Shown here: positions 19,162-28,386 of the stretch, one piece after another
How positions within the stretch are numbered: the stretch's first letter is position 1
Layout: each line of letters begins with the position of its first letter
Assembly: GCF_001580535.1 (NCBI RefSeq)
Contig: NZ_LHZA01000153.1
Location: forward strand, 33,946-97,945
Source of the DNA: Acetobacter cerevisiae
GTDB taxonomy: Bacteria; Pseudomonadota; Alphaproteobacteria; Acetobacterales; Acetobacteraceae
Direction: 5' to 3'
DNA length: 64,000 nucleotides
Notes under the pieces: model-generated
Told to the model about the DNA's origin: nothing
Seen by the model: only the letters and a program-made list of their open reading frames with translations
Databases searched by the model: none
Translations under genes and position numbers: made by a program

Positions 19162-19626
19162 ATGAGGAAGGAAACCGCGTTTCTTATCGGGTTTCTGGTG
19201 CTGACGATTGGCACGGCATCGTTAATCTGGATGGTGGCGCTGCCCAATTTCAAACCGGTGGTGTTCCCTCAGATCGCCAGTGGTGAGATTGAGGTCGGCC
19301 CGATGCGGCACAAGCGGATGCTGAGCGCGGAAGAAGTGAAATCCGTGAATGACTGGCTGAGCGAGCATAAAAGCGGGTGGGGTCCGCTGGGCCGCACGCC
19401 GCCGTCTTCCGGCGATTCGCGCCTGATGCTGAAGGACGCCAGCGGCAAGGATGTGCTGGCTCTTACGCTCTGGACGGGTATTAGCGCTGCCGACTGGAAC
19501 GATACGGTGTTTGTAGAAGCGCCGGATGGCTCCAAGGTCTATACGGAAAACTTTTCCGATAAAGCCTTCGCCCCCCTGCGGGCGCTGGTGGACCTGCACG
19601 TTTTTAAACGGTCTGCATTTCCGTAA
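19162..19626 (+). CDS. Single-helix membrane protein of unknown function
   Basis: The protein has 154 residues, with one N-terminal membrane helix (residues about 6-27) and a soluble domain that probably faces the periplasm. The domain includes SGEIEVGPMRHKRMLSAEEV and ends DLHVFKRSAFP. The start has GGAG and GGGGA upstream. It lies 14 bp after the aminotransferase and before a terminator, so it is likely the last gene of the sugar operon. I do not recognise a family. Confidence 0.7.
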   Translation: MRKETAFLIGFLVLTIGTASLIWMVALPNFKPVVFPQIASGEIEVGPMRHKRMLSAEEVKSVNDWLSEHKSGWGPLGRTPPSSGDSRLMLKDASGKDVLALTLWTGISAADWNDTVFVEAPDGSKVYTENFSDKAFAPLRALVDLHVFKRSAFP

Positions 19627-19632
19627 AACAGA

Positions 19633-19667
19633 AAGGGCGCGGGAGATAGTCTCCTGCGCCCTTCTTC
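19633..19667 (+). terminator. Hairpin closing the surface-sugar operon
   Basis: AAGGGCGCGGGAG and CTCCTGCGCCCTT form a 13-bp stem with one mismatch around a five-base loop, seven bases after the stop. The T-run is weak (CTTCTTC). It lies between convergent genes and may serve both. Confidence 0.6.
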
Positions 19668-19709
19668 AAACACTCTGGGTTTTTCCGGCTACGGATGAGT
19701 TGGGTGGGC

Positions 19710-20996
19710 TCAGGCTGCGCGGCCTGACATCAGAGCCAGTCCTTCGGCGACGGAGACGAATTCGCCTCCGGCATCCACGCGGTCTTTCCCAAAACGATTG
19801 ATAAACAGATTGCGCACCGCAGGCACAAAGGATGTGCCGCCGGTCAGGAAGACGCGGTCAATATCGGACGCGGCAAGGTTGGCGTTTTCAAGCGCCTTGT
19901 CTACTGCGCCGCCAAACCGGGCGAGGTCCGGGGCAATCCACTCTTCAAATTCCTGCCGGGTGATGGTGCGTTCCACCTTCAGCCGCTTGTGCTCGAACTT
20001 CAGCACCGTGCTGTCAGCGGAGGAGAGTGCGCTTTTGGCAGCCCCCACGGCGCGGTAGAGCGCCTGCCCCTGCTGGTCATTCACCAGATCAAGCAGCGCG
20101 CGAAGTTTTTCCGGCTCGGCGGCTGTGCGGGTGACGTCCTCAATATCCCGCAGGGTTTGCGGCGTGCGCATCAGCGCCAGACGGTGCCAGTGGCCAAGGC
20201 TTGCGTACCATTCAATCGGCACGGGCAGAGGCTGGCCGCCCATAATCCGGTAGGTGCTGTCCCGCCCGAGCAGGGGAGCGATAACGGTATTGATAATGCG
20301 GTAATCAAACTGATCCCCCGCAATGCCGACACCGGCATGTCCCAGCGGCGTGGCGCGTCCTGTGGCGGGGTCAAACCGCAGGACGGAGAAGTCACTAGTG
20401 CCGCCGCCAAAGTCGCCCACCAGAATGGTGGTGGGTTTTTCCAGCCGCTGAGCAAAGCGCCAGCCTGCGGCTTCCGGCTCCCACGCAATACCAATCGGGC
20501 CGAAGCCTGCTGCGGTAAAGCTCTCGCGCAGGCGTTGCTCGCCCAGCGCATCATCCGCGCGGTCTCCGGCAAAATGCACAGGGCGCCCGACGGTGACCTG
20601 CACGGAGGCCGGGTCAATTTTCACGGCTTCCATCAGATGCGTCAGGAAGCGCGCAATCAGCATTTCCAGCGTCATGCGGCGGCTGAAAATCTGTGTCTCG
20701 CGGAAGGATTTCTGCGCGAGGTAGGACTTCATGGACATGATCATGCGGCTTTCCGCAGGATCTTCCAGATAGGCATCCACCGCCGCGGCACCAATGGCCT
20801 CATGCAGCTTCAGGCGGCCGCGTTCTTCATCATGCCAGAAGCACAGCAGCGTGCGGCAGGTGTCGGATTCGCCGTGGTGGGGGAAGGTAAACCGGGCGGT
20901 TTCAGTCCGTCCGTCCGGGTGAGCCAGCACCACCACACTGTTGGTGGTGCCGAAATCAAGACCAATTTTCAGGCTGTTGGAAGGCGTCGTCGTCAT
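19710..20996 (-). CDS. Short Hsp70-family protein (YegD-like)
   Basis: The 428-residue protein contains an actin-like ATPase domain: GLDFGTTNSVV (phosphate 1), GDFGGGTSDFS (phosphate 2) and FLTGGTSFVPAV (adenosine). It ends without the substrate-binding domain of DnaK, as in E. coli YegD (about 450 residues). The function of this family is poorly known. The start lies three bases after the dihydroorotase stop, so translation is likely coupled. The fpr-gor-dihydroorotase-Hsp70 row is all on one strand. Confidence 0.88.
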   Translation of the reverse strand: MTTTPSNSLKIGLDFGTTNSVVVLAHPDGRTETARFTFPHHGESDTCRTLLCFWHDEERGRLKLHEAIGAAAVDAYLEDPAESRMIMSMKSYLAQKSFRETQIFSRRMTLEMLIARFLTHLMEAVKIDPASVQVTVGRPVHFAGDRADDALGEQRLRESFTAAGFGPIGIAWEPEAAGWRFAQRLEKPTTILVGDFGGGTSDFSVLRFDPATGRATPLGHAGVGIAGDQFDYRIINTVIAPLLGRDSTYRIMGGQPLPVPIEWYASLGHWHRLALMRTPQTLRDIEDVTRTAAEPEKLRALLDLVNDQQGQALYRAVGAAKSALSSADSTVLKFEHKRLKVERTITRQEFEEWIAPDLARFGGAVDKALENANLAASDIDRVFLTGGTSFVPAVRNLFINRFGKDRVDAGGEFVSVAEGLALMSGRAA

Positions 20997-20999
20997 GTT

Positions 21000-22394
21000 T
21001 CAGCGGGCAGCCTGCGGTCTGTCGGTTGCATCAAAACGCAGGGGTTCGCCAAGGGCTTTGTCCGCCAGCGTGCCTTCCCACATCACCTGATTGCCACGGA
21101 TGATTGTGCCCACCGGGCGGCCCGTAACGGTCTGGCCCGCAAAGGGAGACCAGCCACAGCGGGAGGCCATCCAGCTCTGTTCCATGGTCCAGCGGGACTT
21201 GAGGTCCACAATGGAGAAGTCAGCATCATACCCCACGGCAATGCGGCCCTTGCGTACCAGCCCGAACAGGCGCTGCGGCCCGGCGGAGGTCATGTCCACA
21301 AGGCGGCGCAGGGTCAGGCGGTTGTTGGCCACATGGTCCAGCATCAGCGGCAGCAGGGTCTGCACGCCCGGCATGCCGGAAGGAGAGGCCGGGTAGGGTT
21401 TTTCCTTGGCGGAGAGCGCATGCGGTGCGTGGTCGGAGCCGATAATGTCGGGCATGCCCTGGCTGACCCAGTGCCACAGGCCATCCCGATGCGCGCCGGA
21501 GCGGATGGGCGGGTTCATCTGCGCCAGCGTGCCCAGACGAGGATAAGCGTCTTCCCCGGCCAGTGTCAGATGCTGCGGCGTGAGTTCGCAGGAGGCGATG
21601 TCCCGGTGTGCGGAAATCAGTTCCAGTTCCGCCGGGGTGGTGATGTGCAGGATATGCACACGCCGCCCGGTTTTACGGGCAAGATGCAGGGCGCGGGTGG
21701 TGGCGCGCAGGGCGGTCTCATCATCACGCCAGACGGGGTGGGAGGACGGGTCACCTTCCACGCGGTAGTCCATGCGTTCCTTCAGGCGGGTTTCATCTTC
21801 CGCATGAATGGCCACGCGGCGCATACCGGAGCGCAGAACGCGTTCCAGCATGTCATCTTCTGAAATCAGCAGGTTGCCGGTGGAAGACCCCATGAACACT
21901 TTGATGCCTGCGGTACCCGGTAGCTTTTCCAGCTCACCGCACTCATCCGCGTTGTCCACAGTGGCACCCACATAAAAGGCGTGATCACACCACATGCGGT
22001 GCTTTGCGCGAGAGAGCTTGTAGGCCACCGCTTCCGGCGTGGACGTTGGCGGACGCGTGTTGGGCATTTCAAACACGCCGGTCACGCCACCCAGCACAGC
22101 GGCGCGGCTACCGGTTTCGAGGTCTTCGTTAGCCTCAGCACCCGGCTCACGGAAATGGACCTGCGTATCAATCACGCCCGGCAGAATGGTCAGGCCCGTG
22201 CAGTCTATTGTGCGCCCGGCGTCAGCCTGCCCGCCAATGGCGGCAATCAGCCCGTCCCGCACATACACATCCGTCTGTACGGTGGCGTCCGGCAGCACAA
22301 CGGTACCGCCTTTCAGAACCAGATCGTAAGACCCGCGGGCGTGAGCGGCAACGCTGCCCGGCGTGGGGCCAGACGGTGTGGGGGAGGATGACAT
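21000..22394 (-). CDS. pyrC: Dihydroorotase / cyclic amidohydrolase, class I
   Basis: The 464-residue protein is a TIM-barrel amidohydrolase. It has DTQVHFREPG at about 76-85, GIKVFMGSSTG with the probable carbamylated lysine, later metal histidines in AIHAEDE and HILHIT, and GSDHAPHALSAKEK with the catalytic aspartate. The role would be ring closure of carbamoyl-aspartate in pyrimidine synthesis. The usual HxH metal motif reads QxH here (Gln78, His80); I recall the DTQVH form from other alphaproteobacterial homologs, so it need not be inactive. Allantoinase or hydantoinase activity is less likely but cannot be excluded. Confidence 0.85.
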   Translation of the reverse strand: MSSSPTPSGPTPGSVAAHARGSYDLVLKGGTVVLPDATVQTDVYVRDGLIAAIGGQADAGRTIDCTGLTILPGVIDTQVHFREPGAEANEDLETGSRAAVLGGVTGVFEMPNTRPPTSTPEAVAYKLSRAKHRMWCDHAFYVGATVDNADECGELEKLPGTAGIKVFMGSSTGNLLISEDDMLERVLRSGMRRVAIHAEDETRLKERMDYRVEGDPSSHPVWRDDETALRATTRALHLARKTGRRVHILHITTPAELELISAHRDIASCELTPQHLTLAGEDAYPRLGTLAQMNPPIRSGAHRDGLWHWVSQGMPDIIGSDHAPHALSAKEKPYPASPSGMPGVQTLLPLMLDHVANNRLTLRRLVDMTSAGPQRLFGLVRKGRIAVGYDADFSIVDLKSRWTMEQSWMASRCGWSPFAGQTVTGRPVGTIIRGNQVMWEGTLADKALGEPLRFDATDRPQAAR

Positions 22395-22473
22395 GGCGTT
22401 TTTCCTGTTCTGGCGGCTGGAAAAAGAAAAGCGGGGGAAGGCAAGGGGAGGGCTGCGCCGGAGCGCAGCCGGG

Positions 22474-23871
22474 TCAGGACGCGGCTGGCGTTTCCCGCGT
22501 GCGGGTGCGCATCGTCACCAGTTCCTCAGCGGAGGTGGGGTGGATGCCGATGGTGCGGTCAAAATCCTGTTTGGTCAGACCGACGGTAACGGCGACCGCC
22601 ACGCCTTGCAGCATTTCCGGGGCATCATCCCCCAGAATATGCGCGCCCACGACAATCTGGCTGCTCTGCTGCACCACCAGCTTCATGACCGTTTTGCGCT
22701 CCTTGCGGCCACTTAGCGTGTGACGCATGGGCGTGAAGCGCGTGAAGTAGATATCCACCGCGCCATGATGTGTGGCTTCCGTTTCCGTGAGGCCAACAGA
22801 CGCCATTGGCGGGGAGAAAAAGACGGCCTTGGGCGTGGTGTCGAACGACCATTCCCGCGGCGGCGTTTTGCCGAACAGGCGGTCAGCCAGATTATGGCCC
22901 TCGGCAATAGCAACGGGGGTCAGGTTGATGCGGTCCGTCACGTCCCCAATGGCATACACGCCGGGTTCCGTGGTCTGGCTGTTGGCATCCACCTTGATCT
23001 GCCCGAGGTCGCCCACGGCAATGCCGGTATTCTCGAGGCCAAGCTTTTCGATTTTGGGTTTTCTGCCGGTGGCGAAAAACACGCAGTCAGCTTCCAGCGT
23101 ATGGCCGTTATCCAGCGTGACGGTGTAGGTCTCGCCCTCTTTGGTCACACGGCTGGAGGAGCAGCGCGGATGCTGGGTGATACCGCGCACGGTAATGGCC
23201 TCAGCCATGGCGGCGCGCATATCCTCATCAAACCCGCGCAGCGGCAGCGCCTGCCGGTAAACCAGATCGACCTGAGAGCCTAAGCCTGCAAAAATCCCGG
23301 CAAATTCCAGTCCGATATACCCACCGCCAACAATCGCCACGCGCTGCGGGCGGGTGGGCAGATGGAAAGCTTCATCAGACGTAATGGCCAGCTCTGCCCC
23401 CGGAATATCCGGGCGCAGGGGTGTGGAGCCGGTGGCGATGACAATGTTTTTTGCCGTCACGGTGCGCGGCGCTTCATGCGGGGCAAGCGGAGAGGCTTCA
23501 ACGCGCACGGTATGGGCATCCACAAAGCGGGCATGGCCCGTCAGCAGGGTGATGCCTGCCTTCTCCAGCATGGAGACGTAAATGCCGTTCAGGCGGGTAA
23601 TTTCTTTATCTTTGGCGGCAATCAGCATGGCCCAGTCATGGGTGCCGCGGGTGGAGGACCAGCCAAAGGCGTGGCTGTCATCCACCAGATCGCCATACTC
23701 ACTGGCCTGAACCATGAGCTTTTTGGGCACGCAGCCCAGATTGACGCAGGTGCCGCCCCAGTGGCGACTTTCCACCACGGCAACGCGCGCACCATGCCCT
23801 GCGGCAATACGGGCGCAGCGCACCCCGCCGGAGCCTGCTCCGATGACAAGAAGATCAAATTCATGCGTCAT
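22474..23871 (-). CDS. gor: Glutathione-disulfide reductase
   Basis: The protein has 465 residues. FAD-binding GAGSGGVRCARIAA lies at the N-terminus and the redox-active pair C42/C47 sits in GGTCVNLGCVPKK. The NADPH-binding GGGYIGLEFAGIF follows, and the C-terminal dimer motif is IGIHPTSAEELV. It reduces oxidised glutathione with NADPH in the cytoplasm. GGAG precedes the start. It lies 31 bp after the ferredoxin reductase gene, with which it probably forms an operon. The HPTSAEE ending is typical of glutathione reductases and separates it from lipoamide dehydrogenase. Confidence 0.94.
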   Translation of the reverse strand: MTHEFDLLVIGAGSGGVRCARIAAGHGARVAVVESRHWGGTCVNLGCVPKKLMVQASEYGDLVDDSHAFGWSSTRGTHDWAMLIAAKDKEITRLNGIYVSMLEKAGITLLTGHARFVDAHTVRVEASPLAPHEAPRTVTAKNIVIATGSTPLRPDIPGAELAITSDEAFHLPTRPQRVAIVGGGYIGLEFAGIFAGLGSQVDLVYRQALPLRGFDEDMRAAMAEAITVRGITQHPRCSSSRVTKEGETYTVTLDNGHTLEADCVFFATGRKPKIEKLGLENTGIAVGDLGQIKVDANSQTTEPGVYAIGDVTDRINLTPVAIAEGHNLADRLFGKTPPREWSFDTTPKAVFFSPPMASVGLTETEATHHGAVDIYFTRFTPMRHTLSGRKERKTVMKLVVQQSSQIVVGAHILGDDAPEMLQGVAVAVTVGLTKQDFDRTIGIHPTSAEELVTMRTRTRETPAAS

Positions 23872-23902
23872 GGCGCAGGCTCCGTTTTTTAGTTCACTAA
23901 CC

Positions 23903-24817
23903 TCAGCGTTCAGCGAAGGCCTTTTCCACTACGTAAGAACCGGGGTTGGACATGTTGCCTTCATCAAACCCACGGGCCTGCAGCAGGGCTTCCGTATCCG
24001 CCAGCATTTCCGGTGACCCGCAGATCATCACACGATCATGCTCGGGGTCCAGTTCCGGAATGTTCAGATCCGTGAAGATCTTGCCGGATTCGATCAGCTT
24101 GGTGATGCGGTCCGTCACGGCAAAGGCTTCACGCGTCACAGCCGGGTAGTACAGCAGCTTGCCGGAGATGTCCTCGCCCAGAAATTCGTGTTCCGGCAGT
24201 TCATGGCGGATGTGGTTGGCATAGGCCAGTTCACCGGAAATACGCACTGTGTGGCTGAGGATGACATGCTCGAACCGCTCATAGCAGTCCGGATCTTTGA
24301 TCAGGCTCATGAACGGTGCCAGACCCGTGCCGGTGGACAGGAAATACAGGTTCCGGCCCGGACGCAGGTTGTCCAGCAGCAGCGTGCCGGTCGGTTTGCG
24401 GCCAATCAGAACCGTATCGCCCACTTTAACGTGGCGCAGACGGGAGGTCAGCGGGCCTTCCGGCACGGCAATGGAGAGGAACTCCATCTCATCCGCATAG
24501 TTGGGGGAGGCAATGGAGTAGGCACGCAGCAGGGGCTTGCCGTTCAGTTCAATGCCGATCATGGCGAACTGGCCGTTTTCAAACCGCAGGCCGGGGTCAC
24601 GCGTGGTGGTGAAGCTGAACAGACGGTCCGTCCAGTGATGCACCGTCAGCACCTTCGCCGGATACAGGTTGCCGTATTCCTTGGTCGGGGGGGCAAGGTG
24701 CCAGACACCGTCCTGACCTTCTACCGGCAGGAGGCCTGTCGGGACTTCAGAGGCCGTCATTTTCGGCAGAATGTCGGAAAATGTTCCGGTTGAGGTTTCA
24801 GACATGGTTTCAGACAT
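23903..24817 (-). CDS. fpr: Ferredoxin/flavodoxin-NADP+ reductase
   Basis: The protein has about 304 residues from the start at 24817; a start at 24805 is also possible, and the open frame to 25168 looks spurious. FAD-binding RAYSIASPNY, the NADP-binding STGTGLAPFMSLIKD, MICGSPEML and the C-terminal VVEKAFAER are hallmarks of bacterial FPRs. The N-terminal 35 residues are an extra tail compared with the usual 257-260-residue enzyme. It exchanges electrons between NADPH and ferredoxin or flavodoxin; fdxA at 9002 is one possible partner. Confidence 0.93.
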   Translation of the reverse strand: MSETMSETSTGTFSDILPKMTASEVPTGLLPVEGQDGVWHLAPPTKEYGNLYPAKVLTVHHWTDRLFSFTTTRDPGLRFENGQFAMIGIELNGKPLLRAYSIASPNYADEMEFLSIAVPEGPLTSRLRHVKVGDTVLIGRKPTGTLLLDNLRPGRNLYFLSTGTGLAPFMSLIKDPDCYERFEHVILSHTVRISGELAYANHIRHELPEHEFLGEDISGKLLYYPAVTREAFAVTDRITKLIESGKIFTDLNIPELDPEHDRVMICGSPEMLADTEALLQARGFDEGNMSNPGSYVVEKAFAER

Positions 24818-25058
24818 GGGCCGCTTATACTCCGCTTGCAGCAGATCGAGAGGATATGCCCCGTAGCCGGCCTGTGGTCCCGGTGCGGACTCTTGAACGG
24901 CACGGAGGCGTGCTTCTGGTCGTGGCGCGTTTCTAAGGGGCTGGAAAGCATGACGCCAGTGCAAATTCATCACGCGACGCTTTCTGGCAGTGCACAGGTG
25001 CGGTTTTATTGCCGTTTCAGCCATTGTTCCGCCCGCGCGGATGCCGCATGAATACGCT

Positions 25059-27425
25059 ATGACATCAGAGACTTTTGCATCCCCCGCCCGTGAGGCCTTT
25101 GTGCGTGTTTCAGCCCGCACAGGCCTGAGTATCGAACCACGGGAAGAGCAGGACGTTCTGCGCCGCATTGCCCGCGCCCTGGAGCCCGGCGCGCGCGATA
25201 TTGAGGATGAAACCTACCGCACCATTCTGTGCACCGCCCGGCGCAAGAAGCGTGTCTCTCGCCTTGTGGACCTCACGCGGCGCAGCGGCCGCATCTGGGT
25301 TTCCCGCGATGAAATTGAAGAAGCCGTTGGAAACATAGAAGAACCGGAAGCGGATGACCGTGTGCTGGAACGCGCTCTGGCCCCTGTCTCCCGCGCCCGG
25401 CTGCGGTCTTACGGGGCCAACCCGCGAGCCGTGTTTGAGACAGTGCAGGCGGATCTGGTTGATGCCGGGCGCGTGCTCTCCCCGGCCCAGACCGACCTGC
25501 TGCTGATGGCCATTGCACTGGCGTTTGACCTGCCGGAGGGCGACCCGTTTCTGGATACCGCCCGCCGGGAGGAAGCCCAGCGCCAGAAGACAGCCAGCAC
25601 CATTGAGCGCACGGCACGTGAAAAGCGCGAGCAAGAAGAATCGCGCCTGCGCACGTGGGAAGAAAGTCTGGTCCCGTTTCAGGAGGTGCCGCGCCTGCTA
25701 CGGTGCTCCCACAAGGAGGCGCTGCGCTGGATTGCAGAAAATCGTCTGCCGGTGGCCAGAAAGGTGCGCGAATCGGGCGATCGGGAACGCTGGGAGTTTG
25801 ATCCGGCGGAACTTATTGCCCTGCGCGGCAAGCTGGGGGAGTGGCGTAATGGTGGCGCTCCGGCTGTTGCCGGGGCCGGGGGTAAAGCCCCGGACATGGG
25901 CCGCAAGGTGGCCAATTCCGTCATTGCCCGCGTGGCGGCACTTGACCGTTACGCGGCCCATTTCCGCACCGCGCGGGCACTGAACCGGCGCATCACCCTC
26001 GTCACCGGCCCGACCAACAGCGGCAAGTCCTACACGGCGCTCAATGCGCTGGCGCAGGCCGACAGTGGACTGGCGTTGGCCCCCCTCCGTCTGCTGGCGC
26101 ATGAATTCCGGGAGGCACTGGCCTCTCGTGGGGTCGAAGCGTCCCTCGCAACCGGGGAAGAACGCATTCTGGTGCCCAGCAGCCGCCATCTGGCGGCCAC
26201 GGTGGAGATGTGCCCGTTCTATAATCCGGTCGATGTTGCGGTAATTGATGAAGCACAGATGCTCTTCGATACCGATCGTGGTGCAGCCTGGACAGCGGCG
26301 ATCATGGGCGCTCCGGCCCGCCACCTGTATGTGCTGGGTGCACCGGACTGTATCCCCATGGTGCGGCGGATTGCCGAACTGTGCGGGGACCCGCTGGATG
26401 AAATTTCTCTGGAGCGCAAAAGCCCGCTGAAACCCGCCACGCAGCCCGTGCGGTTGCAGGATCTTCAGGCCGGTGATGCGCTGATTGCGTTCTCCCGGCG
26501 CGAGGTGCTGGACCTCCGCGCAGCCCTCATGCAGCACGGGCGGCGTGTGGCCGTGGTCTATGGAGCGCTCAGCCCGGAGGTCCGCCGGGCCGAAGCGCAG
26601 CGCTTTAACTCGGGTGCGGCCGATATCCTGATTGCGACCGACGCCATTGGCATGGGTCTGAACCTGTCCATCAAGCGCGTGGTGTTTGCGGCCCTCAAGA
26701 AGTTTGACGGCAAGCAGACGCGGGACCTTACGGTGCAGGAGGTCAAGCAGATTGGTGGCCGCGCCGGACGCTACGGCAAGCATGAAGTGGGCACTGTATC
26801 CGTGCTGGCGGGGGCGGGCAGCCCGTCCTTCATCCGTCGCCAGCTGGAGGCGGACCCGGAAATGCCAGAAGATCTGCGGCCCTTCGTGCAGCCAGACGCG
26901 GATATCGTGAAAGCGGTTGCGGCGGAAATCGGGTCGGAAAGCCTGTATGGCGTTCTCTCCCGTATTCATCGTGCCGTGTTGCGTAAGGATGACCCCAATT
27001 ACCGTCTGGCGGATATGGAGCAGGCTTTTGCCATTGCGTCCGCGCTGGAAGGGGTGGACGGACTGGATCTCACCACCCGCTGGTCCTACGCCATGTGTCC
27101 GGTGGATGACCGCGATAACGGCATCCGTCGTCTGGTTGGCTGGGCAGCGGATCATGCCGCAGGCCGCCGCGTTCTGCCGCCGGGCACCGGGCGTTTGCCG
27201 CCGAGTGAGCGTGCCAGTCGTGAAGAGCTGGAACGCGCGGAAAAACGGCATAAACGACTCGTGGCATGGCGCTGGCTGGCGCTGCGCTTCCCGGAATTTT
27301 ACCCGGACCGGGAAGATGCGGAAGAAACCACACGGCGCCTGAATGAGTGGATTGAAAACGTGTTGCGGCAGCAGAGCCGCACACGCAGTTCCTCACCGGG
27401 CAGCAGCCCCCGCAGGCGGGGTTAA
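25059..27425 (+). CDS. Suv3-like superfamily 2 helicase (copy 2) with an N-terminal DNA-binding-like module
   Basis: The protein has about 788 residues; 25041 is an alternative start and neither has a clear ribosome site. The first 300 residues include a charged coiled stretch and a segment VPRLLRCSHKEALRWIAENRLPVARK that resembles a MerR/excisionase helix-turn-helix (about 209-236). The helicase core has motif I GPTNSGKS at about 317-324, motif II DEAQ followed by DRGAAWTAAIMG as in mitochondrial Suv3, then ATDAIGMGLN and QIGGRAGRYG. The C-terminal region is Suv3-like. It matches Suv3 more closely than copy 1. It is likely an RNA helicase in RNA decay, by homology. Confidence 0.88.
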   Translation: MTSETFASPAREAFVRVSARTGLSIEPREEQDVLRRIARALEPGARDIEDETYRTILCTARRKKRVSRLVDLTRRSGRIWVSRDEIEEAVGNIEEPEADDRVLERALAPVSRARLRSYGANPRAVFETVQADLVDAGRVLSPAQTDLLLMAIALAFDLPEGDPFLDTARREEAQRQKTASTIERTAREKREQEESRLRTWEESLVPFQEVPRLLRCSHKEALRWIAENRLPVARKVRESGDRERWEFDPAELIALRGKLGEWRNGGAPAVAGAGGKAPDMGRKVANSVIARVAALDRYAAHFRTARALNRRITLVTGPTNSGKSYTALNALAQADSGLALAPLRLLAHEFREALASRGVEASLATGEERILVPSSRHLAATVEMCPFYNPVDVAVIDEAQMLFDTDRGAAWTAAIMGAPARHLYVLGAPDCIPMVRRIAELCGDPLDEISLERKSPLKPATQPVRLQDLQAGDALIAFSRREVLDLRAALMQHGRRVAVVYGALSPEVRRAEAQRFNSGAADILIATDAIGMGLNLSIKRVVFAALKKFDGKQTRDLTVQEVKQIGGRAGRYGKHEVGTVSVLAGAGSPSFIRRQLEADPEMPEDLRPFVQPDADIVKAVAAEIGSESLYGVLSRIHRAVLRKDDPNYRLADMEQAFAIASALEGVDGLDLTTRWSYAMCPVDDRDNGIRRLVGWAADHAAGRRVLPPGTGRLPPSERASREELERAEKRHKRLVAWRWLALRFPEFYPDREDAEETTRRLNEWIENVLRQQSRTRSSSPGSSPRRRG

Positions 27426-27435
27426 GGCCGGGACG

Positions 27436-28386
27436 TTACCAGGCCACGCCCGTCAGGCGTTCGGACACATCCCACAGGCGCGCCGCCGTGCTGACTTTCT
27501 GCGCGGCGGGAGGCACTTTGGCCGGGCCGGGTGGACCGCGTCGCTCCCCCGTGCCCTGCGGACCGTAATAGTCCCCATCACGCGCAGCTGGAGAGAGGGC
27601 CGCATACAGCAGCGGCTCTGCCCCACGGGCTGCGGTCTGTCCCATAACGCGCAGAACTGCGGTGCCAATCACCTGTTCCGCCTTGCCGACTGCGCCGGGC
27701 AGACTGGAGGCCGGACCATTGGCAATAATGGATGTGGAAGACCAGCCGGGGTGGGCAGCGCGGGAATGGATGTTCCAGCCATTTTCCCCCGCACGCCGGG
27801 CCAGCTCCCGCGCAAACAGCAGGTTGGACAGCTTGCTCTGCTGATACGCGCCAAAGGGGCTATAACGGCGGCGGGACTGCAAATCATCAAAATGGATTGC
27901 GCCCTTACAGGCGGCCAGACTGGCGACGGTCACGACCGTACCACCACCGGAAGCCGCTTCCAGCAGGGAACGCAGGCGCGTGGTCAGCGCAAAATGGCCC
28001 AGATGGTTGGTGCCAAACTGCATTTCAAACCCATCAGCCGTTTCCTGCCTGCGGGCAAGGGCCATCACGCCGGCATTGTTCACCAGAAAATCCAGCGTGC
28101 GGGTGCGGGTGGCGACCTCAGCCGCACAGGCCGCAATGGAGTCCAGTGAGGCAAGATTGAGTGTCAGCAGTTCAGCCTCGGCACCGGGGCAGCGGGCCTG
28201 CAGGGCGGCCAGAGCGGCTTCCCCACGCGCAGCACTGCGCACCGGCAGCAGCAGGCGTGCGCCACGCGTGGCCAGACCACAGGCCACTTCAAACCCAAGG
28301 CCGCTATTGCCGCCGGTTACCAGAGCCACGCGGCCCTTCAGGCTGGGCTGGCGGTTGGTCACGGACCATTCATGCTTGCCGATCAT
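27436..28386 (-). CDS. SDR-family oxidoreductase, retinol-dehydrogenase-like
   Basis: The protein has 316 residues. The NAD(P)-binding site is TGGNSGLGFEV, followed by NNAGVMA, the catalytic serine in TVASLAA and the pair Y/K in YQQSKLSN. The LGHFALTTRL segment and the length fit the WW-domain-oxidoreductase/RDH branch. The start overlaps the dedA stop by four bases (ATGA), so the two are likely co-translated. The substrate is unknown. The gene is convergent with helicase copy 2, only 10 bp away. Confidence 0.88.
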   Translation of the reverse strand: MIGKHEWSVTNRQPSLKGRVALVTGGNSGLGFEVACGLATRGARLLLPVRSAARGEAALAALQARCPGAEAELLTLNLASLDSIAACAAEVATRTRTLDFLVNNAGVMALARRQETADGFEMQFGTNHLGHFALTTRLRSLLEAASGGGTVVTVASLAACKGAIHFDDLQSRRRYSPFGAYQQSKLSNLLFARELARRAGENGWNIHSRAAHPGWSSTSIIANGPASSLPGAVGKAEQVIGTAVLRVMGQTAARGAEPLLYAALSPAARDGDYYGPQGTGERRGPPGPAKVPPAAQKVSTAARLWDVSERLTGVAW

